From: Micavibrio sp964400125
GTDB taxonomy: Bacteria > Pseudomonadota > Alphaproteobacteria > Micavibrionales > Micavibrionaceae
DNA: 64,000 nucleotides
NCBI GenBank assembly: GCA_964400125.1
Contig: CAYNSR010000004.1
Location: forward strand, 124,001-188,000
Direction of reading: 5' to 3'
The notes under the pieces were generated by a model. The model was not told the DNA's origin and did not search any database. It worked only from the letters and a program-made list of their open reading frames with translations. A program made the position numbers and the translations under genes. Each line of letters opens with the position of its first letter. Within the stretch, counting starts at the first letter, position 1. Shown one piece after another: positions 55,820-64,000 of the stretch.

Positions 55820-56086
55820 ATGGCTGAAGCAAACGTAAAAAACTTTCCCAAAAAAGGCGAAACCGATGCGCGCCTGCGTTCTTTTATCGAGCGTGTCGAG
55901 CGGCTGGAGTCCGAAAAGGCTGAGCTGGCCGAAGATATCAAGGAAATCTACGGCGAGGCCAAGGTCAATGGTTATGATCCGAAGATCATGCGCAAGATCG
56001 TCAGAATGCGGAAAATGGATGTCGAAAAACGCCGCGAGGAAGAAGCCCTGATCGAAGTATACAAGCTGGCGATTGGTCTGGACTAG
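55820..56086 (+). CDS. gapR: Nucleoid-associated protein GapR (DUF2312)
   Basis: Small coiled-coil DNA-binding protein, found almost only in Alphaproteobacteria, that binds overtwisted AT-rich DNA ahead of replication forks (family knowledge). 88 residues: LRSFIERVERLESEKAELAE is the coiled coil, followed by DIKEIYGEAKVNGYDPKIMR and KIVRMRKMD. AGGAG at 55805-55809; ATG at 55820 or GTG at 55814 could start. The 210 bp upstream are AT-rich. Confidence 0.92.
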   Translation: MAEANVKNFPKKGETDARLRSFIERVERLESEKAELAEDIKEIYGEAKVNGYDPKIMRKIVRMRKMDVEKRREEEALIEVYKLAIGLD

Positions 56087-56101
56087 ATATTTGGCTTCAC
56101 A

Positions 56102-56166
56102 GGCCCGGATGAACGGGCCACAATGAACCGGTTCGTCGTAATATGCGGTGGGCCGGTTTTTCTTTC
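56102..56166 (+). terminator. Hairpin and T-tract after gapR
   Basis: GGCCCG/CGGGCC hairpin at 56102-56119, then AACCGG (56126-56131) pairing with CCGGTT (56153-56158) and running into TTTTCTTT. A probable terminator with a long loop. Confidence 0.45.
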
Positions 56167-56185
56167 ACAGTGACGGCAATATAAA

Positions 56186-58159
56186 ATGACGCACACCAGT
56201 CTGTTTCCCGCCCTGATTGCTCTGTTGAGCGCCGTGGCTTTTATCATCGGTATTTTCTTTCGCGGCCTCGATCAGGTTTTGTTCACTCCGGCGCTGCTTT
56301 GTGTCTTGTTGATGGCGGCACTGATGCTGGCGGGCGGGTTGCGGCGGGGCTGGGATTTTCCTGCGGCGGTATCCACGGGTTTTCTGGCCCTGTTCTGGTT
56401 ATGGATGACATGGGCGCTGGCCTGGTCGTCGGTCCCTCAGGTCAGTACCGTGTTTACGTTGCTGATCGGGTCGATCCCCTTGCTGGTCTTTGCCACGATA
56501 CAACACTCTCGTGCGGTGGAACTGGTGCGGGCGCAGACCGTCGCGATTACGGGGGTCATGGTGATCGTGGCGTTGTGGGCTTTGACGCAGTTTTTTTTCC
56601 TGCATGATCTGGCTGGTTCCCGTATTCATCACCCGATGCTGAACACGAACAATCTGGCCGTGTTGCTGGTGATGGCCATGTTCCCCATGATGTTGTGGTT
56701 TCACAGAGCGCCGGGCTGGAAGAGTGTTTTCCCGGGAGCTTGTCTTGTTCTTCTGGTCATGGCGATGATGACGACGCAAAGTCGCGGCGGTTTGCTGGGG
56801 CTAGTATGCGGGGTCGGCGTATGCGGGATTTTCTGCTTTCCCCTGATCCGGCAGCAGGCGCGGCGGTTTATATGGCTCTTTGCCGCCATTCTTTGCGGTG
56901 TGACCGTTCTTTTTTCGATGATCGATATGCGTGAGGAGGCCATTCGGTTTATGGGTGGCGGCAATGCCATGGCCAGCGTCAATGAACGCTTTTTGCTGTT
57001 GGGCTCTGGCCTGCGGATGATGATGGATCACCCCTTTCCCGGTATCGGTCTGGGCGCTTTTTATCTGGCGTTTCCGCCCTATCGACATGCAAACGACCTG
57101 AGCGATGGTTATTTTCTGCATGTCGATCCGATTCAGTTCGGCATCGAAATGAGCCCTGTGGCCACCGTTCTGTTTTATGCGTTCTGCACGGCCCTGCTGT
57201 TGCGAACTGTGTTTGCGGTGCGGGCGGCGCAGGACATGCACGCCCGCACCGCCATATTGCTGCCCTTTGCCAGTTTGCTGGCGCTGCTGGTGAATATCCA
57301 TGTGAATTTCGATCTGTATATGCTCCCGGCGCTGATGGCGGCGGCCCTTATGATTGGTGCGTGGTTTCTGGCAACGGAGCAGGTTCTTGGCCCTGCCCGT
57401 ATGCGCATGACCCTGAAAAATCATGCCCATATGGCGTTTCTGATCCCCGTTTTCATTCTTGCTTTCCTGCTGGCACCGATCTGGCTGGTGCGGGCTGGGG
57501 TTGGTGTGCAGGAAGCAAATCTGGCTTCCGCAGCGATATCGAAAGGCGATATCCATGCGGCGCAAACGCATATCGACCGGGCAATGAAATATGGCGTGCC
57601 TTCCTATTATCGCGTTTATCACCTCGATTCCATGTGGCGTGTCCATATGTTACGCACACAGTTTTTTGCACTGACGGCGATGGAGCGCGCCGTTTTATTC
57701 AATACGGCCCTGCAATCAAGCGATATGGCGTTGCGCTACAATCCCTATTATGTGCATTCCCTCAATCAAAAGGCGTTGTTGTATGTGTTGGGCTATCCCC
57801 GCCTTGCCACAGACGGTCTGGAAAGGGCGCAGACGATATTGCAGCAATCCCTGACGATCGATCCTTTGAGCTTCGATGCCAGAATGGGGCTGGCGAAGGT
57901 GATGGTCATGCAAAACCGGAAAGAGCAGGCCATTCAGGTTCTGGAGGACGGATTTTACTGGAATGCGATGCGGCGCTATGCGCCGGTGCCATACCGGCAA
58001 TTATTGATTCAACTGAAAAAAGATACCGGGCAGGATCAGGATGTCGCTGCCTTGAATCAGGACATGGCAAATTATATCAAAATGGCCCAGTACAGGGCTA
58101 AAAGACGCCGTGGAATCGATCAGTGGGTTGCGGAAAAACTTAGGGCGCTATTGCAGTAA
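56186..58159 (+). CDS. O-antigen ligase/polymerase-like membrane protein with TPR tail
   Basis: Polytopic protein of 657 residues with about eleven hydrophobic helices. The Wzy_C/WaaL-type tract TTQSRGGLLGLVCGV is near residue 195. A large periplasmic loop follows (HPFPGIGLGAFYLAFPPYRH, then HVDPIQFGIEMS), where the ligase His residues are found. After the last helix (~residue 430) come TPR-like helices (QSLTIDPLSFDARMGLAKVM). Transfer or polymerisation of a surface glycan is likely; the acceptor cannot be read. Confidence 0.72.
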   Translation: MTHTSLFPALIALLSAVAFIIGIFFRGLDQVLFTPALLCVLLMAALMLAGGLRRGWDFPAAVSTGFLALFWLWMTWALAWSSVPQVSTVFTLLIGSIPLLVFATIQHSRAVELVRAQTVAITGVMVIVALWALTQFFFLHDLAGSRIHHPMLNTNNLAVLLVMAMFPMMLWFHRAPGWKSVFPGACLVLLVMAMMTTQSRGGLLGLVCGVGVCGIFCFPLIRQQARRFIWLFAAILCGVTVLFSMIDMREEAIRFMGGGNAMASVNERFLLLGSGLRMMMDHPFPGIGLGAFYLAFPPYRHANDLSDGYFLHVDPIQFGIEMSPVATVLFYAFCTALLLRTVFAVRAAQDMHARTAILLPFASLLALLVNIHVNFDLYMLPALMAAALMIGAWFLATEQVLGPARMRMTLKNHAHMAFLIPVFILAFLLAPIWLVRAGVGVQEANLASAAISKGDIHAAQTHIDRAMKYGVPSYYRVYHLDSMWRVHMLRTQFFALTAMERAVLFNTALQSSDMALRYNPYYVHSLNQKALLYVLGYPRLATDGLERAQTILQQSLTIDPLSFDARMGLAKVMVMQNRKEQAIQVLEDGFYWNAMRRYAPVPYRQLLIQLKKDTGQDQDVAALNQDMANYIKMAQYRAKRRRGIDQWVAEKLRALLQ

Positions 58160-58513
58160 AGGGGGCGGTGGAACTGTTGCGGGAGTGTATTCGAACCGTA
58201 TTCGCGGTTCCACAACACGGCCATGTTCCCGGATCTGCTCTTTTTCTGCCTCCCTTGCGAAGGCATCGAGCATCAGTACGCTGCGGGGTGTTTCGGAGAA
58301 CTGGAACCGGTTGATGTCATCGAGAATGGCGCGGTCCGCCGCAGAGATATTGCTGGCGCCCAGACGCCACTGGATCAGCAGGATCATTTGCGCGGGCGTG
58401 TGCCGTGATTCGCCGTCCCATGCGCGCCGCATTACGCGTTTTTTAATCTCCCTGACACTCGCGACCGGAGGACTCAGTCTGACGTACTCCCCGATCGATT
58501 CTTTATCTGTCAT
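58148..58513 (-). CDS. Hypothetical protein
   Basis: Not recognised. 121 residues, Arg-rich helical middle (REIKKRVMRRAWDGESRH), Pro-rich end (TPATVPPPPLLQ). No signal or membrane segment. Overlaps the 3' end of the O-antigen-ligase-like gene by 12 bp in convergent orientation. Confidence 0.55.
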   Translation of the reverse strand: MTDKESIGEYVRLSPPVASVREIKKRVMRRAWDGESRHTPAQMILLIQWRLGASNISAADRAILDDINRFQFSETPRSVLMLDAFAREAEKEQIREHGRVVEPRIRFEYTPATVPPPPLLQ

Positions 58514-58697
58514 CTCCTGTTTCCCTTGTGTTTATTATGGATTTATTTTCTTAAGATTTTTTTAACTCCGGCCTAAAAACCGCAGAATTCTGCGGCGCGG
58601 TGACCTACAACGAAAACCGTCGTTATGTGAACCGCTTAACCGTTTTTTCATATGTTTTTTGTACGGTTGGGGTGCGGGCAAAAGGGGCCCGTTTGCG

Positions 58698-59300
58698 ATG
58701 CAGAGACCAGAACGGCGAACATCGATTCAGGACATTATGAACCAGATGGCGGGTCGCGTGGATTCGCTGCTGGACCAGCACGCGCAGGAACATGATCGCG
58801 ATGCCGCCAAACCGGCAATGCTTGATGAAATCCGGATGTGGATTGCTGTTGACCCGCTGCTGGCGGAACTGCACAAGCAATATCTGGATGTACGGGCGCA
58901 TCATGCACGGTTGAAGGACAGGCATGGCGAATCGGACCCGATCTGCGATGTTGCCGCCGATATGGAAGACAGCGCCAGATGTGCCGTCGATACCCGTATT
59001 ATCGAATTACGCCAGAGCGGCGAAGGAAAGGCCGCCATGCAGGCGATGATCCGCAAGGCACATGCCGATCGCGAAGAGGCGCTGGTCGCCGCAGAGCGGG
59101 AAAAATCCGCCGCATACTGGAAGAAATTTTCCATGCGCCGGGCTCCGCGTGAGGCTGAACGTCCCTTTATCAGTTTTTACAACATGATGGTCTGCATCAT
59201 CATTCTTCACCAGCTTGCCGATGAACGAAATCGATTGCGCATGGGTGATACATTCGGCCTTGCGGCAGGATCTATGCGCCGTCTTGCCGTGTCCGGATAA
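58698..59300 (+). CDS. Hypothetical coiled-coil protein
   Basis: Not recognised. About 200 residues, mostly charged helices likely to form a coiled coil (residues 20-140), then one weakly hydrophobic stretch (ISFYNMMVCIIILHQLA). AAAAGGGG lies 10 bp before the ATG; a TTG at 58659 is a longer alternative. The end overlaps the acs 3' end by 29 bp on the opposite strand. Confidence 0.5.
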   Translation: MQRPERRTSIQDIMNQMAGRVDSLLDQHAQEHDRDAAKPAMLDEIRMWIAVDPLLAELHKQYLDVRAHHARLKDRHGESDPICDVAADMEDSARCAVDTRIIELRQSGEGKAAMQAMIRKAHADREEALVAAEREKSAAYWKKFSMRRAPREAERPFISFYNMMVCIIILHQLADERNRLRMGDTFGLAAGSMRRLAVSG

Positions 59301-61233
59301 GGTCTTCCACCACCGCAGGATCTGCAAGGGTCGATGTGTCGCCAAGCGTTTCAATTTCGTTGGCGGCGATCTTGCGCAGGATACGCCGCATGATTTTCCC
59401 TGACCGCGTCTTGGGCAGCCCGGTGGTGAAGTGAATGATGTCGGGGCTGGCGATCGGGCCGATAATTTTCCTGACCGTCTGGACGATTTCCTTTTTCATG
59501 TCATCGCCGGGCGTTTTTCCTGAATTCAGGATGACATAGGCGTATATCCCTTGACCCTTCAGATCGTGCGGATATCCAACCACGGCGGATTCTGCCACGC
59601 AGTCATGTTCGTTGATGGCGGATTCAATTTCCGCCGTGCCGAAGCGGTGGCCCGAGACATTGATGACATCATCGACGCGACCGGTAATCCAGTAATAGCC
59701 GTCTTCGTCCCGGCGGCATCCGTCGCCGGTAAAATATTTTCCCTTGAATGTAGAAAAATAGGTTTGCACGAAACGTTCATGATCGCCGTAGACGGTGCGC
59801 ATCTGGCCGGGCCACGATTGTGTGATGCAAAGATTCCCCTCGCATTCCCCTTCTAAAATCTTCCCGTCGCCATCGACGATTTGCGGAACAACGCCAAAAA
59901 ACGGCCAGCTCGCGGAGCCGGGCTTGGTCGGGGTTGCGCCGGGCAGGGGGGTAATCATATGGCCGCCGGTTTCCGTCTGCCACCATGTGTCAACGACCGG
60001 GCAGCGCCCCTCGCCAACGATGTTGTAATACCATAGCCATGCCTCGTGATTGATCGGTTCTCCGACGCTGCCGAGGATGCGCAAGGACTGGCGGCTGGTC
60101 TTTTTTACCCAGCCCTCGCCTTCACGCAGCAATGACCGGATGGCCGTGGGCGCGGTATAAAAAATATTGACCTTGTGCTTGTCCACGACCTGCCAGAACC
60201 GCGAATAATCGGGGTAATTCGGTACGCCTTCAAAGACCAGAGTCGTCGCGCCGTTGGCAAGTGGTCCGTAGACGATATAGGAATGGCCCGTGACCCAGCC
60301 GACATCCGCCGTGCACCAGTAAATATCGCCCGCATGATAATCGAAGACAATTTCATGCGTCAGGCTGGTATAGACCATGTATCCGCCAGTGGTGTGCAAG
60401 ACCCCTTTCGGCTTTCCGGTCGAACCGGAGGTGTAGAGGATGAACAGCGGGTCTTCGGCGTTCATTTCCGTGCATGGACAATCGGCGGATTGCACGCCAG
60501 CCAGATCGTCCCACCAGACATCGCGATCCTCGGTCCAACCAGTTTTTCCGCCGGTGCGCCGCATGACGATGACGGTATCGACCTGCGGGCAGGATTCCAG
60601 TGCGGCATCGGTGTTGGCCTTCAGTGGAACCGTCTTGCCGCCGCGCAGGCCTTCGTCTGCGGTGATGACGATGCGGGAATCGCAATCAAGAATCCGGTCG
60701 CGTAGAGAATCCGGGGAAAAGCCACCAAATACGACCGAGTGGACGGCACCAATCCGGGCGCAGGCCAGCATGGCGTAAACGGCCTGCGGGACCATCGGCA
60801 TATAAATGGTCACGCGGTCACCCTTTTTGACGCCACGATTTTTCATGCCATTGGCAAGGCGGCAGACTTCCTCTTTTAATTCCGCATAGGAAATATTCCG
60901 ACTCTCATCCGGGTTATCGCCTTCCCAGATCAGAGCCGTCTGGTTTGCGCGCTCCGGCAGGTGGCGGTCAACGCAGTTGTGGCAGGCATTGAGTGTGCCG
61001 TCTTCATACCATTTGATTGAGACATTACCTTCAAACGTCGCGTTTCTGATCGTGGCAGGAAATTTGAACCAGTCCAGCCGTGTCGCCATGTCCGCCCAGA
61101 ACAGGTCGGAGTCCGTTACAGACCGCGCATACATTTCCCGGTATTTTTCAAGATCGACATGTGCGTTCCGGATGGTCGTGGCGGAAGGCGGAAAAATTTC
61201 TGTATTGCCGGGTTTATGTGCGGGTTCGGACAT
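59272..61233 (-). CDS. acs: Acetyl-CoA synthetase
   Basis: Activates acetate to acetyl-CoA through acetyl-AMP. The AMP-binding P-loop is LYTSGSTGKPKG near residue 265, WWQTETGG follows, and the acetylation-regulated Lys is in LPKTRSGKIMRR near 610. 653 residues, standard. It stands in its own transcription unit on the minus strand, 98 bp from the EVE-domain gene. Confidence 0.97.
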   Translation of the reverse strand: MSEPAHKPGNTEIFPPSATTIRNAHVDLEKYREMYARSVTDSDLFWADMATRLDWFKFPATIRNATFEGNVSIKWYEDGTLNACHNCVDRHLPERANQTALIWEGDNPDESRNISYAELKEEVCRLANGMKNRGVKKGDRVTIYMPMVPQAVYAMLACARIGAVHSVVFGGFSPDSLRDRILDCDSRIVITADEGLRGGKTVPLKANTDAALESCPQVDTVIVMRRTGGKTGWTEDRDVWWDDLAGVQSADCPCTEMNAEDPLFILYTSGSTGKPKGVLHTTGGYMVYTSLTHEIVFDYHAGDIYWCTADVGWVTGHSYIVYGPLANGATTLVFEGVPNYPDYSRFWQVVDKHKVNIFYTAPTAIRSLLREGEGWVKKTSRQSLRILGSVGEPINHEAWLWYYNIVGEGRCPVVDTWWQTETGGHMITPLPGATPTKPGSASWPFFGVVPQIVDGDGKILEGECEGNLCITQSWPGQMRTVYGDHERFVQTYFSTFKGKYFTGDGCRRDEDGYYWITGRVDDVINVSGHRFGTAEIESAINEHDCVAESAVVGYPHDLKGQGIYAYVILNSGKTPGDDMKKEIVQTVRKIIGPIASPDIIHFTTGLPKTRSGKIMRRILRKIAANEIETLGDTSTLADPAVVEDLIRTRQDGA

Positions 61234-61331
61234 GATCGGACCTTTCGTGTTCGTGACAGGTCCGTTTTAACACGGGATGGCGGCAGGGGGGAGATTTTGG
61301 CTGTTGTGCGCCGCAATAGCCGTATGCGGCT

Positions 61332-61736
61332 TTATGCGATTCCGCCCATTTTGCAGATCGTACTCCATTCCTTTCGCGTCACCGGCATGACGGACAGGCG
61401 CGGCTGGCGAATCAGTTTCATTTCCTGCAGGTCCGGATGTGCTTTCAGGGTGGCCAGTGTCACGGGTTGCTTCAATGCCTGTTTCGCCCTGACATCGACC
61501 AGAACGAAACGTTCATCTTCAGGATCGGGATAATGTTCTTTTACGATTTCAACGACCCCGACGATCTCCAGGCCTTTGGACGAATGGTAAAAGAAAGACA
61601 TGTCTCCTCGTTTCATGTCCTTCATGAAATTGCGCGCCTGATAATTGCGCACCCCCGTCCATGGCGCGGTTCCGGCGTCTTGCTGTTGCGCCCATGACCA
61701 TTCAAACGGTTCCGATTTCATTAACCAGAAGGCCAT
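61332..61736 (-). CDS. EVE domain protein
   Basis: PUA-like EVE fold thought to bind modified bases in DNA or RNA (family knowledge). MAFWLMKSEPFEWSW opens the domain, GVRNYQARNFMKDMKRGD is its core, and IRQPRLSVMPV is near the end. 134 residues. Its start codon overlaps the gpsA stop in TAATG, so tsaD, gpsA and this gene form a coupled operon. Confidence 0.9.
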   Translation of the reverse strand: MAFWLMKSEPFEWSWAQQQDAGTAPWTGVRNYQARNFMKDMKRGDMSFFYHSSKGLEIVGVVEIVKEHYPDPEDERFVLVDVRAKQALKQPVTLATLKAHPDLQEMKLIRQPRLSVMPVTRKEWSTICKMGGIA

Positions 61737-62728
61737 TAACGGGCCTCCAGCGACAATGGCCGTTCCAGCAATGTCTGTATGGCCCTATCGATGTCGAGCG
61801 TGCCGTTCAGGCAATGATTGAGGGTTTCTACGATCGGCATTTCGACCCGGTGCTGATGCGCCAGAGTCACCAGCGCATTGGCCGTTGGAACGCCCTCGGT
61901 GACACCGTGGCGTTCGTGCAGGATATCGTGCAGAGCATGGCCCTGACCAAGCCTGTACCCCAACGAGAAATTGCGCGATTTCATGGATGTGCAGGTCAGG
62001 ATCAAATCTCCTATGCCGGACAGTCCCATCAATGTTTCACGATCGCCCCCCAGCGCTTCGGCAAGGCGCCCCATTTCATGCAGTCCCCGTGTAACCACGG
62101 CGGCGCGGGCGTTTTCACCGAGTCCGCGCCCGGCGACGATGCCACAGACGATGGCAATGACGTTTTTGACCGCACCGCCAACCTGTGTGCCGATAACATC
62201 GCCGGATAAATACAGGCGGAAGGTTTTGCTGGCCAGCGCATCGCGCACGGGAACGATTTTTTTAAGATCGGCACAGGCTAGTGTCGCCGCCGCAGGAAGG
62301 CCAACGGCAATTTCATGGGCAAAATTCGGACCGCTCAATATGCCGCTCAGGGCTTGAGGGATGATTTCTCCGGCGATCTCAGACATCAGTTTCCCGCTGG
62401 ATATTTCAATCCCCTTGGAACAGATGATGACGGGTTTTCCTGCGGCGATGGAGGGGGTAGCCTGTGCCAGCGTTGCGCGCAAATATTGCGCCGGGACGAC
62501 CAGAACGATGATTTGCGCGCTGCATACGCTTGCCATGTCTGATGTCGCGAAGATGTTATCGTGCAAAACGATATCGTGCAGATAGGCCGGATTCGCATGT
62601 TCGACATTAATCGTTTCCGCCAATGCTGGATCGCGCGCCCATAAAATGACCTTGCGATCGTTTTTTGCCAGACTCTGTGCCAGCGCCGTGCCCCATGCGC
62701 CTGCGCCGATAATGCCGATCGTTATCAT
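61736..62728 (-). CDS. gpsA: Glycerol-3-phosphate dehydrogenase [NAD(P)+]
   Basis: Makes sn-glycerol-3-phosphate for phospholipids. N-terminal GIIGAGAWGTALAQSL is the NAD-binding motif. SGPNFAHEIAVGLPAA and KNVIAIVCGI, with the catalytic Lys, are present. ATG at 62728 gives 330 residues. It overlaps the tsaD stop in ATGA and the EVE gene start by one base. Confidence 0.95.
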   Translation of the reverse strand: MITIGIIGAGAWGTALAQSLAKNDRKVILWARDPALAETINVEHANPAYLHDIVLHDNIFATSDMASVCSAQIIVLVVPAQYLRATLAQATPSIAAGKPVIICSKGIEISSGKLMSEIAGEIIPQALSGILSGPNFAHEIAVGLPAAATLACADLKKIVPVRDALASKTFRLYLSGDVIGTQVGGAVKNVIAIVCGIVAGRGLGENARAAVVTRGLHEMGRLAEALGGDRETLMGLSGIGDLILTCTSMKSRNFSLGYRLGQGHALHDILHERHGVTEGVPTANALVTLAHQHRVEMPIVETLNHCLNGTLDIDRAIQTLLERPLSLEAR

Positions 62729-63801
62729 GCTTTTACCCCTGCTCCGCGTTTTGGTTCTGCATCCGGGTCGAGCGGCCAGCGCGGGCGGGCGGCAACGTCC
62801 AGAGAATCTTTTCGTCCGCGTTGCAGATGCTCGATTCCTGCCCATGCGATCATCGCGCCGTTATCAGAACATAATTTCAGCGGCGGGGCGATAAAGGAAA
62901 AACTCTTCAGGGCGGCGACGGATTGCAGCGTTGCGCGCAGGGCGGTATTGGCGGCCACGCCCCCGGAAACGACAATGATGGGCAGTGCTGGTTTATATTG
63001 ATGCGTAAAGATGTCCATCGCCCGCAGGCAGCGATCCGCGACGACATCGCAAAGGGCCGTTTCAAACGATTTTGCCAACATGGCCACATCGCCCGGCTCG
63101 AGCATCCCTGCGGGCAGGTTGTCGATATGGTTTCTAACGGCCGTTTTCAGTCCGGAAAAGGAAAAATCGCAATTTTCGCGCCCCCACATCGGACGCGGCA
63201 GGGGGAAACGATGTTCTGCCGCCTGTGTATCGTCGCACTGCGCTGCGGCCTTCTCCAGATTTGGCCCCCCGGGATAAGGCAGGCCCATCAGCTTCGCGGC
63301 CTTGTCGAAACATTCCCCGGCGGCATCGTCGAGCGTCGTGCCGAGGCGTCTGTAGACGCCGATATCCTCCACTGCCAGAATTTGCGTATGCCCCCCTGAA
63401 ACGAGAAGGAGAAGATAGGGAAAGGCAACATCATCCGTCAGGCGCGGGGTAAGCGCATGTGCTTCGAGATGATTGACCGCGATAAAGGGGAGATCATGCG
63501 CGGCGGCAATCGCCTTGCCCGCCATCATTCCGACCATGACCCCGCCGATCAGGCCGGGGCCGCAGGTGGCGGCCACGCCGTCCAGCGCGGGAAATGTCAT
63601 GCCGGAATCTTTCATCGCCGCACGGATCAGGCGGTCGAGATGATCCATATGCGCCCGGGCTGCAATCTCCGGCACGACCCCGCCAAAGGCGCGGTGTTCA
63701 TCAAGCTGGCTCAGCACCAGATTGGCATGAATCGCCCTGTCGCTGCCGACAATGGCAACGGCGGTTTCATCGCAGCTCGTTTCAATCCCGAGGACTTTCA
63801 T
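62725..63801 (-). CDS. tsaD: tRNA N6-adenosine threonylcarbamoyltransferase
   Basis: Transfers threonylcarbamoyl to A37 of tRNAs that read ANN codons. Metal-binding HLEAH near residue 110, N-terminal GIETSCDETAVA and DDAAGECFDKAAKLMGLPYP are signatures. ATG at 63801 gives MKVLGIETSC and 358 residues; upstream open frame adds nonsense. First gene of the coupled tsaD-gpsA-EVE operon and divergent from hemC. Confidence 0.96.
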   Translation of the reverse strand: MKVLGIETSCDETAVAIVGSDRAIHANLVLSQLDEHRAFGGVVPEIAARAHMDHLDRLIRAAMKDSGMTFPALDGVAATCGPGLIGGVMVGMMAGKAIAAAHDLPFIAVNHLEAHALTPRLTDDVAFPYLLLLVSGGHTQILAVEDIGVYRRLGTTLDDAAGECFDKAAKLMGLPYPGGPNLEKAAAQCDDTQAAEHRFPLPRPMWGRENCDFSFSGLKTAVRNHIDNLPAGMLEPGDVAMLAKSFETALCDVVADRCLRAMDIFTHQYKPALPIIVVSGGVAANTALRATLQSVAALKSFSFIAPPLKLCSDNGAMIAWAGIEHLQRGRKDSLDVAARPRWPLDPDAEPKRGAGVKA

Positions 63802-63902
63802 GACCTGATGATATAATGCGTCAGCACGGACATGGAAAGGTTTGATTATTATGGCTATAACACGGGCATGACTTTTAAACGGGAGGGTGCTATAAGGCGG
63901 CC

Positions 63903-64000
63903 ATGAGACCCCTTCGTATTGGCACACGCGGATCGAAACTGGCGCTGGTTCAGGCCCATATGGTCGCGGATGCGCTCGGGGTTGCGCACCCCGGGCTTGC
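63903..64000 (+). CDS. hemC: Porphobilinogen deaminase, N-terminal fragment cut by window end
   Basis: Only 32 codons are visible: MRPLRIGTRGSKLALVQAH is the typical start of hydroxymethylbilane synthase, which builds the linear tetrapyrrole for heme. Divergent from tsaD with 101 bp between, a common arrangement in Alphaproteobacteria. The rest lies beyond base 64000. Confidence 0.88.
   Translation, partial: MRPLRIGTRGSKLALVQAHMVADALGVAHPGL

Overview
The window is a gene-dense, moderately GC-rich piece of an alphaproteobacterial chromosome. The evidence is a division and cell-wall cluster that runs on into lpxC-bamD-recN-ligA, a GapR nucleoid protein, a COQ9 protein beside a COQ8/UbiB-type kinase, an sdhCDA plus sdhB arrangement, and a ftsZ leader crowded with GANTC (CcrM-type) sites. 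The murE product has the DNPR signature of a meso-diaminopimelate adding enzyme and lpxC is present, so the cell is Gram-negative with lipid A. I cannot name the species; a deep-branching lineage such as Micavibrionales is only a guess. I found no insertion sequences, CRISPR arrays, tRNA or rRNA genes.

Layout. 1-9.9 kb: a pilus/secretion operon with a secretin lipoprotein, an Ig-repeat protein ending in a possible PilP-like domain, a GspE/PilB ATPase, a GspF/PilR platform protein, two bitopic membrane proteins and two pilin-like proteins. It most resembles type IVB (IncI-like) pilus systems. 9.9-15.3 kb: a hybrid histidine kinase reading toward the pilus operon, asd, an unknown protein and a membrane diguanylate cyclase. 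15.4-20.8 kb: succinate dehydrogenase, with sdhB separated from sdhCDA by about 2 kb of unrelated genes. 20.9-25.4 kb: DUF1761 protein, msrA, an MFS transporter, purine nucleoside phosphorylase, an AmpD-type amidase and the RNase P RNA with its terminator.

26.1-45.5 kb: the dcw cluster, rsmH-ftsL-ftsI-murE-murF-mraY-murD-ftsW-murG, then one opposite-strand flavin reductase, then murC-murB-ddl-ftsQ-ftsA-ftsZ. Many genes overlap by a few bases, and several start with GTG or TTG. No mraZ is present; an uncoded stretch of about 530 bp precedes rsmH. 45.6-52.8 kb: a small hypothetical gene, lpxC, a queuosine-salvage (QNG1/DUF2419) protein, bamD, recN and ligA. 52.8-58.5 kb: a COQ8-like kinase divergent from coq9, an exported DotI/IcmL-like protein, gapR and an O-antigen-ligase/TPR membrane protein. 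58.1-64 kb: two hypotheticals, acs, an EVE-domain protein, gpsA and tsaD, and the first 32 codons of hemC running off the end.

The points most worth a second look are the ftsZ leader (nine GANTC sites in 217 bp plus a perfect DnaA box), the unusual pilus operon, the orphan DotI/IcmL-like gene, and the QNG1 gene inside the lpxC-bamD block.
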